Positions 27,881 to 37,658 are shown, numbered from the stretch's first letter. The stretch is DNA of 64,000 nt from Caballeronia sp. M1242 (GCF_017220215.1 NZ_CP071130.1:620001-684000), one strand, 5' to 3'. Notes: generated by a model not told the origin, from the sequence alone. Numbers and translations are program-made.

Positions 27881-28765
27881 TCATCGCGCAGCCGCGCCCT
27901 GCCCGTTCCTCGCGGTCAATTGTTCGTACACGTCATGCGACACGGCGAGCAATTGCGGACGCGGGATGGCACCGGACACCGCATAGCCGAAATCGCCATC
28001 GACCCAATAGAACACATTGACGGAGCCATCCTGATAGAGCTTGAACGCAGTCACGTCGGTGCTCACCTTGCGATGCGACACGTTGAGCGTGATGCGCTCG
28101 CCCTTGGCGTCGTGATACATGAATTGCGCAATCGGGCCTTCGTCGCCGGGCAAGAGCCGTCCGCCCATCAGATTGAACCCCACATGCGTAAGCACGGGCG
28201 CATGTACGTCGGTGCCGAGCCGGTTTGACAGCCACTTGACGAGCTCCTCTTCCTGGTCCGCGCCGACCTCGACCGGGCGCGTTACCATCGGCGCATACGT
28301 GACATATGCAATCGCGGATTGCCGCGCGAACGACTCGTCCTTCGTCAGGCTCGCATGACGAAGCGGCGCGTTGTCGTCGCCGGACGCGAGCATGTCGCGC
28401 GCAGGCGGACTCATCATGCCGGCCACGCCAATGCCTATGCCGAGCACGAGCGCCGCCGCCATGCCAGCATACTTCGGCCAGTTCGCCGCGGGACCTCGGC
28501 CGGCGTTCGCCTTTGCGGTGCGCGTGGTGCTGGCATCGGCCGCATCCAGCACGCGCGTCAAACGCTCCGGCAGCGGTTCTTGCAATACGCGATCGAAGCG
28601 ATCGTGAAGCATGCCGCTCAGCGCGAAGTAATCGCTGACGCGGCTTGCGAGCGCAGGATCGGTCTCCAGCAGCCGATCGATCTCCTCGCGCCGTTGTTCG
28701 CCGAGCACGCCATCGACATAGCCTTGAATATCCTCTTCGCTGATGGGAGTCGTTTGTTTGTTCAT
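27881..28765 (-). CDS. Putative anti-sigma factor (transmembrane) of ECF locus 1
   Basis: A 294-residue protein that starts inside the ECF sigma stop (ATGA). The N-terminal cytoplasmic part (ISEEDIQGYVDGVLGEQRREEIDRLL) has the helical layout of ChrR/RsgI-type anti-sigma domains without the zinc motif. One membrane helix is at about residues 97-115 and a periplasmic domain follows. The periplasmic part contains MYHDAKGERITLNVS and FYWVDGDFGYAVSG, common in this anti-sigma family. Role inferred from coupling and topology. Confidence 0.82.
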   Translation of the reverse strand: MNKQTTPISEEDIQGYVDGVLGEQRREEIDRLLETDPALASRVSDYFALSGMLHDRFDRVLQEPLPERLTRVLDAADASTTRTAKANAGRGPAANWPKYAGMAAALVLGIGIGVAGMMSPPARDMLASGDDNAPLRHASLTKDESFARQSAIAYVTYAPMVTRPVEVGADQEEELVKWLSNRLGTDVHAPVLTHVGFNLMGGRLLPGDEGPIAQFMYHDAKGERITLNVSHRKVSTDVTAFKLYQDGSVNVFYWVDGDFGYAVSGAIPRPQLLAVSHDVYEQLTARNGQGAAAR

Positions 28766-29319
28766 CGCACCACCTTCAGTTGCACGCCTTCCTGCTTGCC
28801 CGCCATGAGCGCGCGTAACCTTTCGCGGCCACGCGATAGCCGCGACATGACAGTGCCGAGCGGAATCTCGAGCGCGAGGGCCACTTCCGCATACGACATC
28901 TCTTCGAGGCCGACCAGCAGCACCACCTGACGCTGTTCGACCGGCAGCCGTTGCAACGCGTAATCGAGGTCTCGCATTTCGAGCGATTGCGTGTCCCGGC
29001 TTGCCACCGCGAACTGGCTTTCGTCGAGAGGATCGTCGTCGACCGAAACATGCACCGCGCGTGCATCCGCGCGTCTCGTCTGATTTGCGAAGACGTTATG
29101 CATGATCGTAAAGAGCCACGCGCGCAGATCGGTGCCCGACTGAAACTTGTCCGTGTGCCTGAGCGCGCGTTCCAGCGTGTCCTGCACGAGATCGTCGGCG
29201 AGTTCCTGATTGCGGATCAACGCGCGAGCATAACGACGCAAGCGCGGCAGATGATCCATGAGTTGTTCGCGCACGCTCATCGGCGCACCTCGCGGGGCAG
29301 TCTTGCGTTCATCGTTCAT
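28762..29319 (-). CDS. ECF-family RNA polymerase sigma factor (locus 1)
   Basis: A 185-residue sigma-70 family protein. Region 2 is LPRLRRYARALIRNQELADDLVQDTLERAL...LRAWLFTIMHNVF, and region 4 is LPVEQRQVVLLVGLEEMSYAEVALALEIPLGTVMSRLSRGRERLR. The start is ATG 29319 or ATG 29280 (preceded by AGGTG); both keep region 2. It overlaps the gene before it by 11 bases and the anti-sigma gene after it by 4. It is the likely reader of the GGAATA-N15/16-GTT promoters nearby. Confidence 0.92.
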   Translation of the reverse strand: MNDERKTAPRGAPMSVREQLMDHLPRLRRYARALIRNQELADDLVQDTLERALRHTDKFQSGTDLRAWLFTIMHNVFANQTRRADARAVHVSVDDDPLDESQFAVASRDTQSLEMRDLDYALQRLPVEQRQVVLLVGLEEMSYAEVALALEIPLGTVMSRLSRGRERLRALMAGKQEGVQLKVVR

Positions 29320-30004
29320 TCCATTGCATGTTCTGACGAGCCATCGACACTTCGGCGGCACGCATGAGTCCCGGCGTGCCGGCGCGGGCTCCGATCACCG
29401 TACGAACGCCCGATGTCGATATCCATTCGACAAGACGCACGGTTCCGATTCTATGCGCGTGCCAGGTTGCACGCATGAACGACGGCGGCGCACACGTCGA
29501 GAGCAGCACGAGCGGCTGATTTCTCTCATTGCGATACGCGAACACCTTCACAGTCGAGAAGGCCCCGAGCGTGACGTTCGTCGCATCGACGGCGTGAAAG
29601 CCCGCCGATGACAGATCGGGCGCGTCCGCGATGCTCGCCGCGCGCGCTGGCGCCGCCGACTGAATCGCCAAAGCGGACACGGCTGCGCGTTCCAATGCTG
29701 CGTCCGGTAGGCGCACGGTGGCCCAGATCGCGGCGATCACGAGCGAAAGGCAACCGGCAATGGCTGCCCACAGTCGCAACCGCGCGCCCGGCCGCCGATG
29801 GCTCGTTTGCCGCGCGCTGTGTTCGTCGCTGAACATCTCGCGCAACTGCGCATTGAGCCGATCATAGAACGCCACTCTGCGCGCTTCCTCGGGCCGGCGA
29901 GCGAGATAGGCATGCAGCGACGCGGCCCGTTCCGACGCGAGCAGGCCGTCGGCGAACGCCTGTACGTCGGCTTCGGAAAGGCGAGTGTCGGAATGCGGGT
30001 CCAC
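29309..30004 (-). CDS. Second anti-sigma-like membrane protein, first gene of ECF operon 1
   Basis: A 231-residue protein from GTG 30004, with AGGA about eight bases upstream. The N-terminal cytoplasmic segment RLSEADVQAFADGLLASERAASLHAYL resembles the anti-sigma helix bundle of the third gene in this operon. One membrane helix (about residues 75-95) and a periplasmic part with VKVFAYRNERNQPLVLLS follow. It overlaps the sigma gene by 11 bases. So the sigma factor lies between two membrane proteins of anti-sigma type; whether both bind it is unknown. Confidence 0.75.
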   Translation of the reverse strand: MDPHSDTRLSEADVQAFADGLLASERAASLHAYLARRPEEARRVAFYDRLNAQLREMFSDEHSARQTSHRRPGARLRLWAAIAGCLSLVIAAIWATVRLPDAALERAAVSALAIQSAAPARAASIADAPDLSSAGFHAVDATNVTLGAFSTVKVFAYRNERNQPLVLLSTCAPPSFMRATWHAHRIGTVRLVEWISTSGVRTVIGARAGTPGLMRAAEVSMARQNMQWNER

Positions 30005-30044
30005 GGTCGTCGTCCTGCGCGCTGGAAAGGTCGTCTTCGATTGC

Positions 30045-30070
30045 AAACAACGTTGCGAGTCGTTTATTCC
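30045..30070 (-). promoter_or_regulatory. Candidate ECF promoter for the sigma/anti-sigma operon 1
   Basis: On the minus strand GGAATAA (30070-30064) is followed after 15 bases by GTTT (30048-30045). This is about 40 bases before the GTG of the first gene and implies autoregulation. The spacing is one base shorter than at the neighbouring sites. Confidence 0.6.
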
Positions 30071-30096
30071 CGCAAGCTTCGAATTTTTTGTGGCGA

Positions 30097-30408
30097 TCAC
30101 GAGCCCGCATAGATGTGGCAGAAGCTGTAAGGGCCCACGCAATCGGACGGGCTCATCGACGCACTTCCCGCGCCCGACGCGGTCTTCATGCCGCCGTAAC
30201 CGCCGCTCTCCGGCGTTTTCGTGCGCGCTGTCTGGTTCTGATAGATAGGGCTGATGTCCGGATACGAGGCATCGGTCACGAGACGCGAGCCGTTCTGCTC
30301 GGCCTGCACGAGTTGCGCGCGCACTTCGTCGCGCGTCAGACTTTGCGCGAATGCGCCCGTCGAGACGACGAGTGCGGCGGAAACGGCGAATACTTTGGCG
30401 ATGTTCAT
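30097..30408 (-). CDS. DUF4148 secreted protein
   Basis: A 103-residue protein with a clear signal peptide (MNIAKVFAVSAALVVSTGAFAQ, cut after AFA) and the DUF4148 motif SLTRDEVRAQLVQAEQNG. The rest is a polar tail with two cysteines near the end (SDCVGPYSFCHIY). AAGGAG precedes the ATG. These small periplasmic proteins are abundant in Burkholderiaceae and have no known function. It is the first gene behind an ECF-type promoter, so it probably belongs to the ECF regulon. Confidence 0.85.
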   Translation of the reverse strand: MNIAKVFAVSAALVVSTGAFAQSLTRDEVRAQLVQAEQNGSRLVTDASYPDISPIYQNQTARTKTPESGGYGGMKTASGAGSASMSPSDCVGPYSFCHIYAGS

Positions 30409-30450
30409 GTTCGACTCCTTGAGAAAAATTCATTGGGCTTGCATGAAGGC

Positions 30451-30477
30451 AAACCGTCCGCGGAGCCGATCTATTCC
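30451..30477 (-). promoter_or_regulatory. Candidate ECF promoter for the DUF4148 gene
   Basis: On the minus strand GGAATAG (30477-30471), 16 bases, then GTTT (30454-30451), about 40 bases before the DUF4148 ATG. It has the same layout as the divergent catalase promoter 25 bases away. Confidence 0.65.
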
Positions 30478-30501
30478 AAAGAATTTAATCGACACGTTGC
30501 T

Positions 30502-30528
30502 GGAATAACGAGGCAAGCATTTGTGTTC
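30502..30528 (+). promoter_or_regulatory. Candidate ECF promoter for the catalase-peroxidase operon
   Basis: GGAATAA (30502-30508), exactly 16 bases, then GTTC (30525-30528), ending 35 bases before the ATG at 30564. Confidence 0.7.
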
Positions 30529-30563
30529 GCGTCACTGATCCATCGAACAGCGAGCGAAACCCC

Positions 30564-31643
30564 ATGAAACAGGCACCTTTCTCACTGATGAGACTCTTGC
30601 GGAGTCCAAGGCGACATGCACGCGACCTCGCGAAACTGGCGGTCATCGGCGGCAGCGTGCTCGCCATCGGCACTGCGTTCGCCTACGTGGCAGGCATCGG
30701 CGACACGCACAGACTGACTTCGACCAGAATCGTCGACACACTCGAAAGCGTGAGCGGCGTGCATGCGGGATACCGGCGCAATCATGCAAAAGGCGTATGC
30801 GTCGAAGGCTGGTTCGACGGCAACGGCAACGCGTCGTCGCTTTCGCGTGCCGAAGTGTTCAGGCGGGAGCGCACGCCGGTGACAGGTCGGTTCGCGATAC
30901 CCGGTCCGAATCCGTTCGTCAGCGATTCAGGCAACCCCGTGCGCAGCCTTGCTCTCGAATTCCGGCTGCACGATGGCGAGCAGTGGCGCACTGCGATGAA
31001 CAGTACTCCTGTGTTTATTGTGAACAGCGCGCAGGGGTTCTATGAGCAACTGGTCGCATCGCGTCCCGATCCGAAGACCGGCAAGCCCGATCCCGCGAAG
31101 CTCGCCGCGTTCTTTGCGGCGCATCCTGAAACCCGGCCTTTCCGCGATTGGGTCAAGGCGCACGCGCCATCATCGAGCTTCGCGAATGCCGCCTACTACG
31201 GCATCAACGCGTTTCGAGCGAGCGACGCTTCGGGCGTTACGCATGCGGTGCGCTGGTCCCTCGTGCCCGAAGCCAACTACGAGGCTGTCTCGCAAAGTGA
31301 CGTCTCGCGGCACGACTTCCTCGACGAGGAACTGCGAGGTCGCCTCGCTCGCAGCCCGCAACGGTGGCACCTGATTTTGACCGTCGCGCAACCGGGCGAC
31401 GTCACCAACGACGCGACGAAAGCATGGCCTGATGACCGTGAGCATATCGACGCAGGCACGCTCGTGATTACCCGCGTGAGCCCGCAAGCCGACGGCGCTT
31501 GCCGCGACATCAACTTCGACCCGACCGTGTTGCCCGCAGGGCTCATGGTCTCGGACGATCCTTTGCTCGCGGCGCGTTCGTCCGCCTATTCCGTTTCGTT
31601 CAACCGCAGAACGCATGAGGAGGCGCATCATGAAGCGCACTGA
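30564..31643 (+). CDS. Catalase-family peroxidase (SrpA-like), membrane-anchored
   Basis: A 359-residue haem protein with one N-terminal membrane helix (about residues 25-45), so it faces the periplasm. It has the catalase core in short form: RRNHAKGVCVEGWF with the distal histidine, GPNPFVSDSGNPVRSLALEF, FANAAYYGINAFR around the haem-ligand tyrosine, and VRWSLVPE. SrpA-like proteins are monofunctional haem peroxidases of about this length. The gene overlaps cytochrome b561 by 14 bases and follows an ECF promoter, pointing to a peroxide-stress module with electron supply. Confidence 0.9.
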   Translation: MKQAPFSLMRLLRSPRRHARDLAKLAVIGGSVLAIGTAFAYVAGIGDTHRLTSTRIVDTLESVSGVHAGYRRNHAKGVCVEGWFDGNGNASSLSRAEVFRRERTPVTGRFAIPGPNPFVSDSGNPVRSLALEFRLHDGEQWRTAMNSTPVFIVNSAQGFYEQLVASRPDPKTGKPDPAKLAAFFAAHPETRPFRDWVKAHAPSSSFANAAYYGINAFRASDASGVTHAVRWSLVPEANYEAVSQSDVSRHDFLDEELRGRLARSPQRWHLILTVAQPGDVTNDATKAWPDDREHIDAGTLVITRVSPQADGACRDINFDPTVLPAGLMVSDDPLLAARSSAYSVSFNRRTHEEAHHEAH

Positions 31644-32172
31644 CGCGAACCACTTCAGTCCGGCGGCGCGCTGGATTCACTGGCTCATGGCGGTCCTCGT
31701 GATCGCCATGTTATTCATCGGTGTCGGCATGGTCGCGACGCTATCGTCGTGGCATCAGACGTTCATCGCGATACATCGCCCTCTCGGCATCGTCATTCTT
31801 GCGCTCACGGTGCTGCGTCTTGCCGTACGCATGACGCACCGCACGCCCGCCCTCCCCGACGACATGCCGCAGTGGCAGCAACGCATCGCGCATGGCTCGC
31901 ACTGGCTGTTCTATGGGCTGCTTCTCGCGATGCCGCTCGTCGGATGGTCGATGCTATCCGCAGGCGGATTTCCGATCGTCATGCTAGGCGGCGTGCATCT
32001 GCCGCCGATCGCGCCGGTGAACGTGCGCCTCTATGCGTTGCTGAGAAGCGCGCACACGTATCTCGCGTTGCTGTTGTTCGCGACCTTCGTGATGCACTTC
32101 GCCGCAGCCCTGTTTCATGGGCTGATTCGTCGCGACGGCGTGCTCGCGAGCATGGCGCGCAGCGGCCGATGA
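31630..32172 (+). CDS. Cytochrome b561-type membrane protein
   Basis: A 180-residue four-helix protein with haem-ligand histidines in RWIHWLMAVLVIAML, FIAIHRPLGI, GSHWLFYGLLLAMPLVGW and FVMHFAAALFHGLI. It probably passes electrons from quinol to the periplasmic peroxidase encoded before it; this coupling is inferred from the 14-base overlap. GAGGAGG lies about seven bases before the ATG at 31630. Confidence 0.9.
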   Translation: MKRTDANHFSPAARWIHWLMAVLVIAMLFIGVGMVATLSSWHQTFIAIHRPLGIVILALTVLRLAVRMTHRTPALPDDMPQWQQRIAHGSHWLFYGLLLAMPLVGWSMLSAGGFPIVMLGGVHLPPIAPVNVRLYALLRSAHTYLALLLFATFVMHFAAALFHGLIRRDGVLASMARSGR

Positions 32173-32185
32173 CGGACGTGCGCGT

Positions 32186-33568
32186 TCATTCATTCGGCGA
32201 GACCTGTTCGATTGCAACCATCAAGTCTTCCGTATGGACCATGAGTTCGCGCACTCGTTGCAGCATCGGGTATTGATCCAGCACGCCGCGCCAGCGAGGC
32301 GACTCCAGCAGATCATCCCACACGGGCTCGAGCATTCGGACATCGGCTGGTCGATGATCTTGCAGCATGCACGCGTAATCGAGGCTCGCTTGCGCCGACA
32401 GCAACTGCATGCGGCTGCCCGCGCCGAGCACGCGCTGCGCCGTGTCGGCAGGCGCATCGCAGCAATAGAGAACGGTGCGTTGCAAGCCGGCCTCGTCGGT
32501 GGTCAGGCGGTGTAGCGACGAACCGCGCAAACGCACGGCGCCCTGCGCAGTTTCGAACGCGTACGAGACGTTTTCCTCGGCATGCGCAAGGAGTTCGATA
32601 CCACGAAGCAGCCGGGAAAGATCGGTCGTCGCTGCATCGACAGAAGCCTTCGATTCGACAAGCAGACAGACATCCCATTCCGGCGCTTCATCGGCGTTGT
32701 TGGCCCGCTTGAGCAGCACCGCATCCCACTCGCTCTTGGCACGTTCGGCGCGACCCGGAATGGACGCAGGAACGTGCATCGAGGTCACGACGCGATACGC
32801 CGCGCGATCACCCTCTTCGTCTCCAAGACGGTCTGCCATAGCTTGCAACGCGTGACTGGCGCGCCCTTCGGCCGCTGCCCCGCGCTTCTGCGATGCGTTA
32901 CCTTCCGCGGCCGCTTGCGCGCTGCCCGAACGCGGACCATGCCGGTCCCATAGCGACAAATACGCCTGCACGTGCTCATCCCGAAGCAGCGTTTCCAGAC
33001 GTTGTAGCCGAAGCAAGGAAGGACTTTCGATCAGCCGCGTCAGGGCATCACGGGACTGGAATTCGTCGGCGAACTCGGGAATGGTTAGCAGGTGTTGCGC
33101 GATATCGGCAAGGCCGGAAAAGTACGGCGATGACGCATAAGCGTGCAATTGCGCCAACGCCTCGCGCTGCGCATCCGACGACGCGCGCTGTTTGCCGGGA
33201 TGAGCGATGGCGTTCACACTGGCGCGAATGAATCGACGATCCTGCTTCGCGTGCGCCGATAGCGACACGTATTCACGCACTTCCGCCACGCGATGCCGGA
33301 GCAACGTGGCCTTGAAGACCGGGTCGCCGGATTGGTCGTGCAAGGCTTCTTCGATCAGCCGTGAGAGCCCTTCGACGAACGCCTGCTTCATCTCTATGGT
33401 CGGCGCTTCGCCTCGAGAGATCGCGCAGCGTGCATCTTCGATGACGGTTGCAAGCGCCGTGGCGGGTGACGGTATCGACGATCCATCGGACAAGGCAGCG
33501 AGCGCCGGCAAGCGGTACCGGCGCGCCACGACGCGCAATATTTCTCGAAGCAGAAGCGATGCACACAT
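32186..33568 (-). CDS. Uncharacterised protein with PD-(D/E)XK nuclease-like residues
   Basis: A 460-residue soluble, mostly helical protein. I recognise it as a conserved Burkholderiaceae family, sometimes labelled as a DAHP synthase without visible support. The C-terminal half holds a pattern like the PD-(D/E)XK core. A helix contains E234 (GAAAEGRASHAL), a strand has EWDAVLL with D282, and the next strand is WDVCLLVESKAS with E305 and K307. The N-terminal half shows only repeated helices. No phage, toxin or restriction genes flank it. It converges on the cytochrome b561 gene. Confidence 0.6.
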   Translation of the reverse strand: MCASLLLREILRVVARRYRLPALAALSDGSSIPSPATALATVIEDARCAISRGEAPTIEMKQAFVEGLSRLIEEALHDQSGDPVFKATLLRHRVAEVREYVSLSAHAKQDRRFIRASVNAIAHPGKQRASSDAQREALAQLHAYASSPYFSGLADIAQHLLTIPEFADEFQSRDALTRLIESPSLLRLQRLETLLRDEHVQAYLSLWDRHGPRSGSAQAAAEGNASQKRGAAAEGRASHALQAMADRLGDEEGDRAAYRVVTSMHVPASIPGRAERAKSEWDAVLLKRANNADEAPEWDVCLLVESKASVDAATTDLSRLLRGIELLAHAEENVSYAFETAQGAVRLRGSSLHRLTTDEAGLQRTVLYCCDAPADTAQRVLGAGSRMQLLSAQASLDYACMLQDHRPADVRMLEPVWDDLLESPRWRGVLDQYPMLQRVRELMVHTEDLMVAIEQVSPNE

Positions 33569-33656
33569 GAGAGCACGAGGGATGAAACGCAGCCTCGTAC
33601 TTTACCTCGTCGATGCGCGGGCGGCCGCCTGCCGCCCGGCACCTCGCTGCTTGCGC

Positions 33657-34859
33657 TTATCGACGCGCAGTTCCCGACACGACATCGATCCACACGGCGA
33701 GCACGAGGATCGCGCCCTTGACGATCATCTGCCAGTAAGAGTCGACATCAAGCATCGACATGCCGTTGTCGAGGCTCGCCATCACGAGTGCGCCGATGAT
33801 CGCGCCATACACGGTGCCGGAGCCGCCACGCATCGATGTGCCGCCGATGAAGCATGCAGCGATCGCGTCGAGCTCGCCCATCGATCCCGCAGAAGGCGAG
33901 CCAGCCGCGAGACGCGCCGTATTGACGAGTCCGCCGAACGCGCACATCAAGCCCATGAGTGCGAAGATGGCGAGCTTCACGCGGTCGGTGTTGATGCCGG
34001 AGAGGCGCGTCGCCTCCAGATTCGAGCCGACCGCATAGATGCGCCGGCCGAAGACCGTTTGCGTCGCGATATAGGTGAAGACGGCGAGCAGCGCGAGCAG
34101 CACGAGCACGGGCACGGGAATGCCGCCGTAACGGTTGAGCGTCGCGACGAACGCGAAGAGAATCACGCCCGCTGCGATGATCTTCACGGCGTCCTGCCAC
34201 GGCGCGACAACCGGCAAGCCATAGCGCTGACGGCTGCGTCGCTGGCGCAAGGTCAACACGGCGAGCAGAGCGAAGAGCGCGATGGCGAGCGTATCGCCGG
34301 CCACGCGCGGCAAGTAGCCTTGCCCGATGAACACGAGTGAATCCGACACCGGGGCAATGGTCGAACCGCCGGTTATACCCAGCAACACGCCGCGATACGC
34401 CAGCATGCCGCCCAGCCCGACGATGAACGAGGGCACTCTTCGATACGTGGACCACCAGCCGTTGAAAAGACCGATGGCAACGCCGAGCACCATCACGACC
34501 AGCAAGGTCGCCGCAATCGGCCAGTGATACGTGACATCGAGGATCGCGGCCACGCCGCCGAGCAGCCCGAGCAGCGAGCCCACGGACAAGTCGATTTCGC
34601 CGGAGATGATGACGAATACCATGCCACACGCGAGCATGCCGGTAATCGACATCTGCCGCAAAAGGTTCGAGAGATTGCGCGGCGTGACGAACGCGCCATT
34701 GGTCAGGAACGAGAAGAACAGCCAGATGACGGCGACGGCGAGCAGCAGCGCTAACAGCTTATAGCGCGTGAATAGCTGCTTCATGCGCTGGCCGGCGGGC
34801 TGCGGCGCGCCCTTCTCGTCCTTGCTTGGCTTGGGCGTCGAAATGAGATCGGGAGTCAT
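33657..34859 (-). CDS. xylH: Xylose ABC transporter permease XylH
   Basis: A 400-residue permease of the RbsC/XylH family with about ten membrane segments. [43 protein letters not shown] and the coupling segment [34 protein letters not shown] are typical. A hydrophilic N-terminus of about 30 residues is present, as in other XylH proteins. It overlaps xylG as ATGA and is the last gene of the transporter operon. Confidence 0.93.
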   Translation of the reverse strand: MTPDLISTPKPSKDEKGAPQPAGQRMKQLFTRYKLLALLLAVAVIWLFFSFLTNGAFVTPRNLSNLLRQMSITGMLACGMVFVIISGEIDLSVGSLLGLLGGVAAILDVTYHWPIAATLLVVMVLGVAIGLFNGWWSTYRRVPSFIVGLGGMLAYRGVLLGITGGSTIAPVSDSLVFIGQGYLPRVAGDTLAIALFALLAVLTLRQRRSRQRYGLPVVAPWQDAVKIIAAGVILFAFVATLNRYGGIPVPVLVLLALLAVFTYIATQTVFGRRIYAVGSNLEATRLSGINTDRVKLAIFALMGLMCAFGGLVNTARLAAGSPSAGSMGELDAIAACFIGGTSMRGGSGTVYGAIIGALVMASLDNGMSMLDVDSYWQMIVKGAILVLAVWIDVVSGTARR

Positions 34860-36427
34860 GCGAGGCTCGCTGAATCGATTGAGTCGGTTTCCTGCCGCGT
34901 TGCGATGGCGGCCGAAAGAATGTCTTCTTGCGTGAGGCCGTCGTTAAGAAAATCGCCTCGTAACTGGCCTTCGCCGATGACGAGCACACGGTCCGAGACA
35001 CCGAGCACTTCCGGCAATTCCGACGACACCATGATTATGGAGACGCCGCGTTGCGCGAGTTCGAACATCAGCTTGTAGATTTCGTACTTCGCGCCTACGT
35101 CGACGCCGCGCGTGGGTTCATCGAGAATCAGCACATCGGGATTCGTCAACAGCATGCGCGTGAGTACTGCCTTTTGCTGATTGCCGCCGGACAGACTCGC
35201 GATGGACAACATTGGATGCGCGGCGCGCACGGACAGGCGCTTCATCTCGGTGTGAATGGTGTCGAGTTCCGCAGCGGTATCGATACGTCCGCCTTTAGCG
35301 AAACGCCTGAGCACCGCGAGCGTGATGTTATGCCCGACGCCCAGTTGCGGAACGATGCCATGACGCTTGCGATCTTCGGGCACCATGGCGATACCGGCCG
35401 CGATCGCGTCGCCGGGCGTGCGAATGGAAACGGGCTTGCCCTTGACGATGACCTGCGCGGCACTCTCGCCCGCGTATGCGCCGAATACTGCCTGCATGAG
35501 TTCGGTCCGCCCCGCGCCGACGAGCCCCGCGACGCCGAGAATCTCGCCTTTTCTCAGCGCGAATGACACGTCGTCCACGCGTTTGCGGTTCGGATTGTTG
35601 ATATCGAAGCAGGTGACGTGACGCGCTTCGAACACCACTTCGCCGATCGGCTGCCGGTCTTGCTTCGCAGGACGCGGAAAGAGATTCGTGATTTCGCGCC
35701 CGACCATCATCGCGATGACGCGGTCGGTGGTCACGTTACGCATCGGATGCGTCGCGACGTGCTTGCCGTCGCGAATGACCGTCACGGTGTCGCACACGGC
35801 TTCGACTTCATCGAGCTTGTGCGAGATATACACGCAGGCGACGCCGCGCCGCTTGAGGTCTCGCACGATATCCAGAAGGATCTGCGTTTCCGACGCGGTA
35901 AGCGATGAAGAAGGTTCGTCGAGAATGAGGAGTCTCGCCTTCTTGTTGAGCGCCTTCGCTATCTCGATCAATTGCTGGTGGCCGCCGCCGTAGTTCATCA
36001 CCGGCTGCGCCACGTTGATGCCCTGTATGTTCAGCTCGCCTAGCAGTTCGCTTGCGCGCTGATACATCGCCGGGTAATTCATGCGCCCGCCGGGCAGCGT
36101 GATCTCATTACCCAGGAAGATGTTCTCGGCCACCGACAGTTGCGGCACGAGCATGAGTTCCTGGTGAATGATGATGATGCCCGCATGCTCGGTGTCGCGA
36201 ATGCCGGCCGCTCGAAGCGGCTTGCCATCCCAGATGATTTCGCCCTGCCACGTCCCATGCGGATAGACGCCCGACAGCACTTTCATCAGCGTCGACTTGC
36301 CTGCGCCGTTTTCACCGCAAAGTCCCACGCATTCGCCTTGATTCACGACGAGGTCGATGCCGTCGAGCGCCTTGACGCCGCCGAACGACTTGGCGATGCC
36401 GTGCATCTCCAATAGCGCCTGTGCCAT
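34856..36427 (-). CDS. xylG: Xylose ABC transporter ATP-binding protein XylG
   Basis: A 523-residue protein with two ABC domains. The first has [12 protein letters not shown] and [15 protein letters not shown]; the second has the degenerate Walker [13 protein letters not shown] and an intact [11 protein letters not shown], as usual for sugar ATPases of this class. ATG 36427 (MAQALLEM) fits the family; the upstream frame extension adds nothing recognisable. It lies between xylF and xylH. Confidence 0.94.
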   Translation of the reverse strand: MAQALLEMHGIAKSFGGVKALDGIDLVVNQGECVGLCGENGAGKSTLMKVLSGVYPHGTWQGEIIWDGKPLRAAGIRDTEHAGIIIIHQELMLVPQLSVAENIFLGNEITLPGGRMNYPAMYQRASELLGELNIQGINVAQPVMNYGGGHQQLIEIAKALNKKARLLILDEPSSSLTASETQILLDIVRDLKRRGVACVYISHKLDEVEAVCDTVTVIRDGKHVATHPMRNVTTDRVIAMMVGREITNLFPRPAKQDRQPIGEVVFEARHVTCFDINNPNRKRVDDVSFALRKGEILGVAGLVGAGRTELMQAVFGAYAGESAAQVIVKGKPVSIRTPGDAIAAGIAMVPEDRKRHGIVPQLGVGHNITLAVLRRFAKGGRIDTAAELDTIHTEMKRLSVRAAHPMLSIASLSGGNQQKAVLTRMLLTNPDVLILDEPTRGVDVGAKYEIYKLMFELAQRGVSIIMVSSELPEVLGVSDRVLVIGEGQLRGDFLNDGLTQEDILSAAIATRQETDSIDSASLA

Positions 36428-36489
36428 GCTTGGTGTCCTGACTGTGCTGAACGAAGCGGGCATCGCCTAAGACAACGCCCGCACGACCA

Positions 36490-37518
36490 TTAGTTGCCGG
36501 CCAGTTGCGCTTGCGAGTAGAAGCCGTCCTTGATGACGACATCGACGTTGGACTTGGTCAGCAATGTCGGCTGCAGCAGGACCGTGTCGACTTGCTTCTT
36601 GCCGTTGTCGTATTTCGCGTTGAATGCGGGCTTGTCGCCCTTGGCGAGATCGACGGCAAGCTTGGCGGCATCGCCTGCGATGAGTTTCAGAGGCTTGTAG
36701 ACCGTCATGGTCTGCGTGCCGGCCACGAGGCGCTTGACCGCGGCGAGGTCGGCGTCCTGCCCCGACACCGGCACCTTGCCCGCGAGCTTCTGCGCGGCTA
36801 GCGCCTGAATGGCGCCGCCCGCCGTGCCATCGTTGGATGCGACGATCGCATCGATCTTGTTGTTGTTCGCGGTCAATGCGTCCTCGGTGATTCGCAGCGC
36901 CGTGGATGCGCTCCATTCCGGCACCCACTGCTGCCCGACGATCTTGATATCGCCGCGATCGATAGCGGGCTTCAGCACTTTCATCTGCCCTTCTCGCAGC
37001 ATCTTCGCGTTGTTGTCGGTGGGCGCGCCACCGAGCAGGAAGTAATTGCCCTTGGGTTGCGCGTTATAGACGCCTTGCGCCTGCAATTCGCCGACCTTTT
37101 CGTTGTCGAACGAGATATAGGCATCGATGTCGGCATCGAGCACCAGGCGGTCATACGACACGACCTTGATGCCTGCCTTGTGCGCCTCCGCCACGACATT
37201 GCCGAGCGTCTTCGAATTGAACGGCACGATCACGATGACATCGACGCCACGCGAAATGAGGTTCTCAATCTGCGAAATCTGACGCGCTTCGCTTGCGTCG
37301 GCGGACTGCACCGACACTTTCGCGCCGAGCTTCGTGGCGGCCGCTACGAAATAGTCGCGATCGCGCGACCAGCGCTCCACACGCAGATCGTCGATGCAAA
37401 AGCCGATCTCGGGCTTGTCCTTGCTTGCATGCGCGAGCGGCGCCGCCAGTGAAAAGCCCGCGCACATGGCGGCGCAGACGAGCGAACTCAGTACCGAACG
37501 GCGAATGGATGATTTCAT
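36490..37518 (-). CDS. xylF: D-xylose-binding periplasmic protein XylF
   Basis: A 342-residue protein with a signal peptide (cleavage near AHASKDKP) and a type I periplasmic sugar-binding fold. EIGFCIDDLRVERWSRDRDYF, IVPFNSKTLG, YDRLVLDADIDAYISFDN and VPVSGQDADLAAVKRLVAGTQ match XylF. It is the first gene of xylFGH, with a candidate XylR site about 140 bp upstream. Confidence 0.95.
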   Translation of the reverse strand: MKSSIRRSVLSSLVCAAMCAGFSLAAPLAHASKDKPEIGFCIDDLRVERWSRDRDYFVAAATKLGAKVSVQSADASEARQISQIENLISRGVDVIVIVPFNSKTLGNVVAEAHKAGIKVVSYDRLVLDADIDAYISFDNEKVGELQAQGVYNAQPKGNYFLLGGAPTDNNAKMLREGQMKVLKPAIDRGDIKIVGQQWVPEWSASTALRITEDALTANNNKIDAIVASNDGTAGGAIQALAAQKLAGKVPVSGQDADLAAVKRLVAGTQTMTVYKPLKLIAGDAAKLAVDLAKGDKPAFNAKYDNGKKQVDTVLLQPTLLTKSNVDVVIKDGFYSQAQLAGN

Positions 37519-37658
37519 GTCTCACTCCTGTTTTGGATGGCCGCGGGCGTAGTCGTGCGAGAGCGCCCGGCGTTACATACAGTGCGCCGCGAATACGTGT
37601 CCGCAGGCGTCGCTATGATTGTTTCGACTCGAAGAGTGGCCGCTATTCGCCCGCGCTG

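Noticed and set aside
33610..33640. GC-rich inverted repeat after xylH as a terminator
   Set aside because: A GGGCGGC/GCCGCCC stem exists but has no T-run on the relevant strand.
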